Positions 56,849 through 64,000 of a DNA stretch of 64,000 nucleotides are shown piece by piece. Under the pieces are notes generated by a model. That model ran no database searches, was not told the origin of the DNA, and saw only the letters and a list, made by a program, of their open reading frames with translations. The first letter of the stretch is position 1. Every line of letters starts with the position of its first letter. The DNA lies in contig JASBNA010000044.1 of the NCBI GenBank assembly GCA_038087015.1, forward strand, positions 310,001 to 374,000. Direction: 5' to 3'. The position numbers and the translations under genes were made by a program. Origin of the DNA: Cerrena zonata. Taxonomy: Eukaryota > Basidiomycota > Agaricomycetes > Polyporales > Cerrenaceae.

Positions 56849-57454
56849 TTATTCTGTACAGATATTGATGAACTCTTGTTCATTGACTAGAAAGAAAGTT
56901 AGTAGGTGCCTTGGAAACACGATCGATAATACATACTCTCACCGTCTTCATCTAAATCGAATTCGTCAATCATAGCTCTTAATTCATCATCAGTTAAATT
57001 TTCACCTAGTTCTTTGGCTACTCTCCTCAAGTTTCTCAAACTTATCTTACCGGTGCCGTCGTCGTCAAACAACTTGAAAGCCCGACGAATCTCGTCCAAA
57101 GGATCCCTATTAAGGATTTTTTCCCCAACTAAAAAAAATGTTAATATTCAAAGAGCCCTGGAAAAGCCAATTGTCAAAGTACGTACCTGCTTGAAAGAAG
57201 CTCTCGTAGGTGATCAAGTTCCGGTCGTCGGTGTCGTATTCGTGGATGATATCCAAAACCTCTCTTTTAGATAATTCAAACCCCAATGCTCTGAAAGCCA
57301 CTTTCAATTCGTGATAATCCAAGCACCCGTCGTTATTCATATCAAACAACGAGAACGCTTCTCTGATTTCTTGTTTCTGTTCATTGAGAAGTTCCACCTT
57401 CAAGTTACCCAACCCTCTTTTCTGGGGTCCCGAGCTTGTTCCTGGAGCAGACAT
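56849..57454 (-). CDS. CDC31: Centrin CDC31, three exons
   Basis: Exons at 57187-57454, 56937-57128 and 56849-56886 encode 165 residues with no frame break. The protein has four EF-hands: [17 protein letters not shown], a degenerate second ([16 protein letters not shown]), [20 protein letters not shown], and DLDEDGEINEQEF, which is formed only by splicing exons 2 and 3. The end is FINICTE. Yeast Cdc31 is a spindle pole body duplication protein and also works in TREX-2 mRNA export. The start is the ATG complementary to 57452-57454. S. cerevisiae CDC31 has no intron, as far as I recall. Confidence 0.95.
56887..56936 (-). other. CDC31 intron 2 (50 bp)
   Basis: On the minus strand it starts GTATGT, contains TACTAAC and ends TTTCTAG. 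It splits the Ile codon of the last EF-hand (EINEQEF) after its first base. Confidence 0.92.
57129..57186 (-). other. CDC31 intron 1 (58 bp)
   Basis: On the minus strand it starts GTACGT, has a weak branch point TATTAAC and ends in a T-run plus AG. It splits a Val codon after its first base. Confidence 0.85.
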
Positions 57455-57654
57455 TGGTAATGGAAAAGAAGTTGGTGTTGATGTTTTCGTTCCAATCAAA
57501 AAAAAAAAAATCCATTGAAAAATGAGAAAACACCCAATTCCACCCCCATATAAACCTAATATCCACCTTAACCAATGCAAAGAATGCAATCCTAGACCAA
57601 TGCAGTCCTAGTAATAGTCGATCTGGATCGGAGGGCACCAGCCAAACGATCCGA

Positions 57655-57722
57655 AATCACAAGCACACAATCCACACAATCCAAACACACAATCCAAGCA
57701 CATAGTCCAAGCACATAATCCT
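57655..57722. repeat. Degenerate CACAATCCA repeat
   Basis: The unit (A)CACAATCCA(A) or its variant CACATAGTCCAAG recurs about five times with slightly irregular spacing (9-17 bp). Low-complexity A/C-rich promoter sequence. Confidence 0.65.
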
Positions 57723-57971
57723 AAACGCATCTTTCGTCCCCAGACATCATCGCCCGTATCCAACATTCCAGACCTCCATGGAATGCCTGGTTAGCCATGC
57801 ACCGGCTGACAGGGGTCTAGATACAACTCACAACACCAGCACCCATCCACTTGAGTAACGGGATCTCTATCACAGGATCCATCATTAGATCAAGGTTTGT
57901 TAGCGCTCGCGTAACTTTCGCGTAAATAAACAAAAAAATGGGCGGCTGCTTCAACTTACTTCTCTACTACT

Positions 57972-58026
57972 TCTCTTCTTCTTCATCTTCTTCATCTTCT
58001 TCATCTTCTTCATCATCTTGTTCATC
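57972..58026. repeat. TTC/ATC trinucleotide microsatellite
   Basis: Runs of TCTTCATCT units, mostly TTCTTCATC repeated head to tail. In the + frame it would read poly-Ser. Confidence 0.8.
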
Positions 58027-58537
58027 TAGTCCATCTACTCCTTCTGCTACCTCTACTTATCAATACCGTCAATTGATTGTTCAATTGACCCACGCATTCT
58101 TGTCATATAGTCGTCGAATCTTTGTTTGGTGACAGTCTTCTATTGTCCAACGGATTCCGATTTTGTATTCTTAATAGTCTCTTCTTCTGTAATTTGCTTT
58201 GTTTATTTTTCATTTCTAACCATGCGTTAGTATTTATTTTAGTCTAACGCTAATCGTTTAAAAAGTTTATCATCAATTGTCATCATCAACTAAATTATCG
58301 TTACATCCATCTTCTTTCTCTTTCTCCTTCAGTTTTTCCCTTTTTACCCATATTTATTTTGCTTCTTTTACGATTGGCATTTATATTTTTTGCATCTGTC
58401 AACTATTCTCTTTACTGAATCTTTCAGCCTCAATCTCCGTTCTCTTACTTTGTCCATACAACCAATAATCACTCCCTGGTGAAAAATTCCAGTTACCACT
58501 TCCCTGACTTTCAACCCTTGTTCTTTATCTGCGTTTT

Positions 58538-58600
58538 ATCGCTGTTGTTAGATAGCTGCGTTTCACCGCTGTTGTTAGATATTTCCACCGCTGTTGTCAG
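58538..58600. repeat. CGCTGTTGTTAGATA repeat
   Basis: CGCTGTTGTTAGATA occurs twice (from 58540 and from 58567) and a third time as CGCTGTTGTCAG (from 58589), spaced about 27 and 22 bp. It lies about 90-150 bp before the NIP100 ATG. Confidence 0.75.
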
Positions 58601-58685
58601 TTTTTTTGATTCACGTTTGCATATATAGGTGGTTTCTTTCGAGAAGTTTTGATATTTCACCTTTCTCTATCCGAAAAAATACTAA

Positions 58686-61600
58686 ATGACATTACCTTCA
58701 GTTGGATCATCCCTTTCTGTTAAAGGTGAACCCGGGGTGGTGAAGTTTGTTGGTAAAACAAAATTCTCCCCCGGAACTTGGATAGGTATCGAACTTGACG
58801 CTTCAATTGGTAAAAATGATGGAAGTGTTAATGGTATTAGATACTTTGATTGTGAAAAATCTGATCAAAATTATGGTATTTTCGTAAGACCTGCTTTCTT
58901 AGGTCTACCCGATCCAACTCCAATCTCTTCTCCGATATTGCATAATGCTTCTACGAATATTTCAGATTTACATCGAGTAATTGATAAACTACAATTTAAA
59001 TTGAAAAATACCACTGAAGATATAAAAGAATATAAACAAACAGTTGATCAATTAAAAGATGAATTGACTCAAAAACAAATGCTTGCATCCAAATTAGAAT
59101 CAAATTTTGAAATGGTTTCCATAGATAAAGATTATTTAAATGAACAAAATAGCCAATTACAACAAGATTTAAAAAATTTAAATGATAAATATAATGACTT
59201 GAAAAAAGATTATGATCTAGTTCATGAAGAATTAGAATTGAATAAACAATTAGAAGAAGCCATAAAATCCCAAGTTAATGATGAAAATAAAGAAAATTCA
59301 AATATTGAAAATATTTCAAAACAAGATTTCCAATTAATTGTTTCAAGAAATAAACAATTAGAATCAGCATTATCAAATTTAAATCAATTAACTAATGAAA
59401 ACAAAAAAAATTTTGAAGATCAATTGAATGCATTAAAACTGGAAAATGGTCTGAATAATGATAAATTAAATAATTATGATCAATTATTATCAAACTTTGA
59501 AGCCGCCCAATTAACTATAAATTCTTTACAAACTCAATTAGATTCTGCATTAGAACTGGAAAAAATTATTGAACATTTAACTAGTAAAAATGAACAATTA
59601 CAAAATCAAATTAAATCTTTAAATGATACTGTTAATGAATTAAATGAAATTCATGAATTAGATAAAAGTTTAGAAGAAAGTCAATCACAAATTGAAATAA
59701 ATTTAAGAAATGATATCAAATCTTTACTGGATGTTATTCAAAATGATAAATTACTAATTTCTGATTTGGAAAGGAAAAATAAGTATCTTGAATCAAAAGT
59801 TTCTGAATATAAAGTATCAGCCTCTTCTCAAAGTGATAGAAATAGTACATTCAGCTCAGATTATCATGAGGTTATGTTGGATGAATTAAATCTGCAATTA
59901 GACTCTTTGAAATTACAAATTAAAAAATACAAATCTTCTTCAACAAATGATAAAATCTCTTTGAAAGTTGCTCAAACAAAATTAGATTTATTACAACAAT
60001 TTGATAGCTCTTTAATCTCAACGAATTTAAATCTTAAACGTGGTTATGAAGTCTTATTCAATATCAACTTAAATGTTGCTTATACTTCAATAATGTTAGA
60101 TAGTTTGGAAAATTTAAACTCATCTGAAATTGAATATCAATTGAGTAATTTATCGAATATTAAACTTCATTTAAAATTATTATTTTCCTTTTTACAATCA
60201 ATTGCTCATTTATGGGAGTATAATTATGCAACAAAACATTATGTTAATAATATCATTTCATTTAAAGAGATTCTCAGCTTATTAAATCAAAACTTAATGA
60301 TTTCAATTAATCATGTAAAAGAAGGTGATGTTGATAATGTTCCGGTCTCTTATTTGAAAAGTTTTATTCAAGATTGCCATGATTTATTGAAATTAAACTT
60401 CGTTAATGATACTTATTCAATAATTTTCCAGAATTTATCTCTTTTCAAGATTTCAGCATTGAGCGTGGCTCACGAATCATCCGAGGAAATTACATTAACA
60501 AGATATATATTAAATTATTTAGATCGTCATTTCCAACAACCTTATGAACCAGATGAATTGATCCAAGAAATTTACGACAAAATTCAATTAATTTTTGAAT
60601 TAAGTACTGATATAACTGAAGATGCAAAATCATTATTGATTGATTTAAATGATGCATCTGATGCTTCGAAAGATTTAACGATTTCCGATACCAAAATATT
60701 ATCAATTGATGATATTTGCAATCCTTTCAATTCATTGTCAAGAATAGTTAAAAAGCTAGAATTCGAAGATTTCTCAATTCATGATGATGATACTTCAGTT
60801 GTTGATGTTGATTTATATAAGGATATTTTTGAGTTCGATCATGACGTTGAAAGTTGGTGCACTTTAGATTCCATCTTAGAAGACTTGACCAAGAATAGAA
60901 ATTTACTTAAAACAAAACATGAGGTTTATTCAAAACAAGCCCAAAGCATCTATGACGCAGTAAATGATATGAGCTCTCACTCTCCTCCTCCAGATGATGG
61001 TAAAGAACTAAAGCATAAAAGATCGATTGAATTGAAATACTCTGATTTAACAAATAAGCTAATGGAAAAAGATAGCAGAATTCAAGATTTACAACTCAAT
61101 GTTAAACTACTAGAAAAAAATATGGCTTCAACTGATGCAAAATCTAAAGAATATATCGAAAAATTGAAGAATGAAATGTCAGTTTTGAAGAAAGACCACG
61201 AAAACATGAAGAAAAATTACGACTCGTTATTAAAATCTAATAAAGAACTAGAGCTCGAAATTCAGGAAATTTTGAAATCTAATCAAGTATTTGAAACAAG
61301 CCATCTCGTTGGAAAATTCGAAAATATGCAAGCTGAAAAGAAATTCACTGATGAAATGGCATTGATTGAAGAAGTCTTGCTATTGAGAAAAATGGTTAAT
61401 ATTAAATATAATCAATTCACTGATCATTCCCAAAACGACCCTGAAAATGATGATCTAAAATGGTTAGATCAACAAATTTTACCGAATGTGGGTTCACCTC
61501 CGCCATCTGCTGCTACATCACCAAATCCAAATCAAACAAATGAAAAATCAAAAGATTTTCGTAATTCGGCTTCTATGATACGAAGTATAGTTAATGAGTC

Positions 61601-61742
61601 TCAACCAGTTCAAGTTCCTGCTCGTGCTGGTGTATGGAGACCAAAAGTTAACATCCCCAGATATGTAAATGCATTAATGGAAGAAAAGAAAAAACAGTAT
61701 CAGCATGAAAGAAATAATTCAATCACTTCATCATTCAACTAA
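58686..61742 (+). CDS. NIP100: Dynactin p150-Glued subunit NIP100
   Basis: A 1018-residue intact frame. A CAP-Gly domain lies at about 8-72 (GVVKFVGKTKFSPGTWIGIE, with the tubulin-binding GKNDGS). Long coiled coils follow at about 95-430 and 790-920. A mostly helical middle (430-780) matches the dynactin-domain position. A Pro/Ser-rich segment near 935-960 is followed by a basic end (RAGVWRPKVNIPRYVNALME). The large size separates it from the shorter CAP-Gly protein Bik1. Dynactin activates dynein for spindle positioning. Divergent from CDC31. Confidence 0.88.
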   Translation: MTLPSVGSSLSVKGEPGVVKFVGKTKFSPGTWIGIELDASIGKNDGSVNGIRYFDCEKSDQNYGIFVRPAFLGLPDPTPISSPILHNASTNISDLHRVIDKLQFKLKNTTEDIKEYKQTVDQLKDELTQKQMLASKLESNFEMVSIDKDYLNEQNSQLQQDLKNLNDKYNDLKKDYDLVHEELELNKQLEEAIKSQVNDENKENSNIENISKQDFQLIVSRNKQLESALSNLNQLTNENKKNFEDQLNALKLENGLNNDKLNNYDQLLSNFEAAQLTINSLQTQLDSALELEKIIEHLTSKNEQLQNQIKSLNDTVNELNEIHELDKSLEESQSQIEINLRNDIKSLLDVIQNDKLLISDLERKNKYLESKVSEYKVSASSQSDRNSTFSSDYHEVMLDELNLQLDSLKLQIKKYKSSSTNDKISLKVAQTKLDLLQQFDSSLISTNLNLKRGYEVLFNINLNVAYTSIMLDSLENLNSSEIEYQLSNLSNIKLHLKLLFSFLQSIAHLWEYNYATKHYVNNIISFKEILSLLNQNLMISINHVKEGDVDNVPVSYLKSFIQDCHDLLKLNFVNDTYSIIFQNLSLFKISALSVAHESSEEITLTRYILNYLDRHFQQPYEPDELIQEIYDKIQLIFELSTDITEDAKSLLIDLNDASDASKDLTISDTKILSIDDICNPFNSLSRIVKKLEFEDFSIHDDDTSVVDVDLYKDIFEFDHDVESWCTLDSILEDLTKNRNLLKTKHEVYSKQAQSIYDAVNDMSSHSPPPDDGKELKHKRSIELKYSDLTNKLMEKDSRIQDLQLNVKLLEKNMASTDAKSKEYIEKLKNEMSVLKKDHENMKKNYDSLLKSNKELELEIQEILKSNQVFETSHLVGKFENMQAEKKFTDEMALIEEVLLLRKMVNIKYNQFTDHSQNDPENDDLKWLDQQILPNVGSPPPSAATSPNPNQTNEKSKDFRNSASMIRSIVNESQPVQVPARAGVWRPKVNIPRYVNALMEEKKKQYQHERNNSITSSFN

Positions 61743-61960
61743 TTCACTCTTTTCTTGAGTCCTCATGCTCTAATTCACTTCGCATATGTTTAACTTCCTA
61801 CATCTCTACTTCAGTGAATTCTTGATCAACAAAAGCTCGTGTAATTTATCTCCACAAATTACTGTGTATTTCTAATATTTAATTCTAATTAAAATTCATT
61901 AATAATATTGTTGATATATGCAAAAGTAGTCATTAAAGTTCGTCGTAATTTTAATCTAGA

Positions 61961-63325
61961 TCAGTCGATATCAATATCGAGATCATCTAGTCCATTTAAC
62001 TTTTTGAGTTTATTCTTTTTAGGCCATTTCGTAGCAAGATCTATATGCTCAGCTGGGTAAAACCACTCGAGTAATATGAATAAGAAAATATCAACAACAA
62101 CACAAAGAACGAATAGCTTACCTGCAATGAAACCACAGCAGTAGTACTTACGTAGTCTTGTTAGCAATGGTTGATTCAATTTCTTCAAGTCTAATGAATT
62201 GTATACATTTTCAGTACGTTTTGCAATGTTTTCCCAGCTATACATTTTAGCAACTTGACCATGAAACTTTGAGGTATCAATTTTCCCTGATTGGATAAGA
62301 TCAATGGCCTTCAATGTAGCATCGACTAAAGAATCTTCCTCTGGGTTAGCAAAATTTGTCATATGATTGGGTAAAACCTCAGGGATACCACCAACTTTTG
62401 TAGTCACAACAAACAATCCACACGAGGCAGCCTCCACAATGACAGTACCAAATGCTTCAGTCAATGAAGGATGGAGATAAATTTCACCTTGTATCATAAC
62501 ATCTTTAACTTCTTCGTGTTTAACCGCCCCCATTAGCGTGACTCTTTCTTGCAAAAAGTACTTTTCTCTCATTTGCTCTAAATCAAGAAACTTTGGACCA
62601 TCACCAGCAATTAAAAATCGAACTTCTGGCTTTGCTAAGCAGATTCTTGGAATTATTGCAGTTAAAAGATCAGCACCTTTATTAGGAAATAGTCTTGATA
62701 TGACTACAATTGTAATTGTTTTCAGCTTTTCGATATCTGTTTTTAAATCTGAGCTTTTTGGTTGGAAATCCTTTGATATCACAGCATTGGGAATGACAGA
62801 AACGTTGAATGGATCAATAGAGGCTCTTAAAACAGTGTTTTCCTTGCAAGTATGGCTCACACAAATGACATGGCCAACATCACTTAACGTGAATTTAAGT
62901 AGTTTATTTCCTAGGATTGATCCAACGTCAGCAAATCCAAATAACGAATGATCAGTGAAAACAGTCTTCATCCCCATTGTCCTCCCATGTAGTATAGCTT
63001 CATGGCATAAACTTGACAAAGAACCATGGCCATGCACAATATCAATCTGTTCTCTTATGAAGATATTTCTTAAAATAGGGAACGCCAGAAATACTGTTGG
63101 AAAAGTAGAGCTTCTGTAGACTTGAAAAAAGGGAACATAATATACTTTCAAACCATTAGTCAATATTCTTACCCCATTTCTTCCTCCATAATCATGTGTT
63201 ATGATTATTACAGAATGTCCCAAATCGATTAGTTTCTGAGATAAATGATAGACATGGAATTCTACACCTCCAGGTTGAGGGTAGAAGAAGTCGGATACCA
63301 TTGCAATATTGTAAGACGGCATCAT
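61961..63325 (-). CDS. GPI3: GPI-GlcNAc transferase catalytic subunit GPI3 (SPT14/PIG-A)
   Basis: A 454-residue enzyme, first step of GPI anchor synthesis on the cytosolic face of the ER. The start is the ATG complementary to 63323-63325 (a second ATG follows directly); the extension to 63370 needs TTG. It opens with [20 protein letters not shown], then [20 protein letters not shown] and FTDHSLFGF. The GT4 fold has [20 protein letters not shown] and the EX7E motif in [15 protein letters not shown] single membrane anchor near the end ([20 protein letters not shown]) is followed by [15 protein letters not shown], as in yeast Spt14. Intact. Confidence 0.96.
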   Translation of the reverse strand: MMPSYNIAMVSDFFYPQPGGVEFHVYHLSQKLIDLGHSVIIITHDYGGRNGVRILTNGLKVYYVPFFQVYRSSTFPTVFLAFPILRNIFIREQIDIVHGHGSLSSLCHEAILHGRTMGMKTVFTDHSLFGFADVGSILGNKLLKFTLSDVGHVICVSHTCKENTVLRASIDPFNVSVIPNAVISKDFQPKSSDLKTDIEKLKTITIVVISRLFPNKGADLLTAIIPRICLAKPEVRFLIAGDGPKFLDLEQMREKYFLQERVTLMGAVKHEEVKDVMIQGEIYLHPSLTEAFGTVIVEAASCGLFVVTTKVGGIPEVLPNHMTNFANPEEDSLVDATLKAIDLIQSGKIDTSKFHGQVAKMYSWENIAKRTENVYNSLDLKKLNQPLLTRLRKYYCCGFIAGKLFVLCVVVDIFLFILLEWFYPAEHIDLATKWPKKNKLKKLNGLDDLDIDID

Positions 63326-63596
63326 TCCTGGTATTGTCTCTGCTAATATCAGAGCAAGGTTTGGTTTCAATAATAGGTTAGATGTTTTACTGCGAGTTCT
63401 GTTCGTTTTTGCCTTTTTTTCAAGTTTGACGCGATTTTCGCTTTTTTCAGACAGATTTAAGTTGCAAAATCTCTACAAATATGTTAAACTTGATGATGAT
63501 ATATTTTTACAAAGTATATACAGATATAAAATGTTTGGATTATCTATTTAAGAATACAGAGAGTTGGTTACTTTTAAAATGGAAATTACAATTGGT

Positions 63597-64000
63597 TTAT
63601 GCAGCATAGGCATCTGGTGGAAGCGATGCCACCGAGTTTTTGAAATTGATTAAGCACTGTTGATAGTCCCAATTACTTTGTTCACAGAGCATGACAGCAT
63701 ATTGCATATTGAGTTTAGTTTCGAGTAATATCCTAACAAGAATTTCTTGTTGTTGAGGGTTCAAATTTGCTTTAACTTCTGGGGGTAAATCGGCTACTGT
63801 AGGGGTAGGGGTAGGAATTTCAGCGTTAGGAGCTGGAGCAGGGACGGGAGTGGGTCCAGGAGTTGGTCCAGGAGTGGGTCCAGGAGTAGGAACAGGAGCA
63901 GGTTGAGATGTAGGTTGAGATTCTCTCGTGCTACCCCAAGCTTCTGGTCCAGTGAATGCTCTAATCGATAAAAGATCACTGGCAACGATCATGCTACCAT
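63597..64000 (-). CDS. MEX67: mRNA export receptor MEX67, C-terminal part (5' part beyond window)
   Basis: The frame is open to the window end and stops at 63597-63599. The first visible residues (VASDLLSIRAF) match the last strand of the NTF2-like domain. A Pro/Thr/Gly low-complexity linker with PTPG repeats follows (about 63820-63910). The end is a TAP-C/UBA-like domain: LNPQQQEILVRILLETKLNM, then QYAVMLCEQSNWDYQQCLIN and LPPDAYAA, close to the yeast Mex67 end (ETKLNAEY, EQSNWNY). It binds FG nucleoporins and ships mRNPs with Mtr2. The N-terminal RNA-binding and LRR domains would lie beyond 64000. Confidence 0.9.
   Translation of the reverse strand, partial: GSMIVASDLLSIRAFTGPEAWGSTRESQPTSQPAPVPTPGPTPGPTPGPTPVPAPAPNAEIPTPTPTVADLPPEVKANLNPQQQEILVRILLETKLNMQYAVMLCEQSNWDYQQCLINFKNSVASLPPDAYAA

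Larger units (their letters stand above)
57455..58685. promoter_or_regulatory. Divergent promoter region CDC31 / NIP100
   Basis: A 1231-bp gap, the longest here. It holds a CACAATCCA-type degenerate repeat (57655-57722), a TTC/ATC microsatellite (57972-58026), pyrimidine-rich tracts (58300-58340) and a CGCTGTTGTTAGATA repeat (58538-58600). I see no supported gene or RNA. Confidence 0.5.

Noticed and set aside
57938..58132. Small poly-Ser ORF upstream of NIP100
   Set aside because: It is the translation of a TTC/ATC microsatellite with no other features; could be a leader ORF but there is no support.

Overview
The window is nuclear DNA of a budding yeast, most likely a member of the CUG-Ser (Candida/Debaryomyces) clade. 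It is gene-dense, with short intergenic gaps and AT-rich third positions. Introns are short (50-58 bp) and carry GTATGT-type donors and TACTAAC branch points. Every recognisable gene is a conserved fungal housekeeping gene. One in-frame CTG in the CDC5 polo box sits where, from memory, relatives carry serine, which fits CUG-Ser decoding. I see no plasmid, phage, transposon, rRNA, tRNA or CRISPR array.

Layout. 0-8 kb: partial mitochondrial J-protein (JID1-like), MIX17, a mitochondrial membrane protein of unknown function, a CSI2/PRM5-type membrane protein, TOP1. 8-17 kb: CDC5, a spliced RPB11, and a five-exon SIN3. 17-26 kb: a Munc13-like C2 protein, TRI1/UAF30-like SWIB protein, RRS1, GEM1. 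26-36 kb: BOL3, PRT1, a CM1-type spindle-pole/gamma-tubulin adaptor, PRE10, PFA4, PRX1. 36-48 kb: an unknown gene, a LAM-family sterol transporter, RPS1, ILV5, a protein kinase, HYR1/GPX3, RRF1. 48-64 kb: MON1, SEC22, an unknown gene with an internal duplication, GCD1, RPT4, MRPL40, CDC31, NIP100, GPI3 and the 3' end of MEX67.

Eight genes (CDC5, RPB11, SIN3, BOL3, the CM1 gene, PRE10, PFA4, RPT4) are interrupted by about 17 single-base insertions or deletions. In every case, correcting the indels gives an open frame whose total length is a multiple of three. Several of these genes are essential, so I read the breaks as sequencing or assembly errors and not as pseudogenes or programmed frameshifting.

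The genes form no common pathway. Promoters hold the most interesting non-coding signals: an overlapping array of Leu3-type palindromes upstream of ILV5, a CACGTG plus TAGGGCTT pair upstream of RPS1, PACE-like sites upstream of both proteasome genes, a possible Mcm1/forkhead composite upstream of CDC5, and clustered CACGTG boxes upstream of MIX17 and between TOP1 and CDC5. I found no convincing undescribed biological system.
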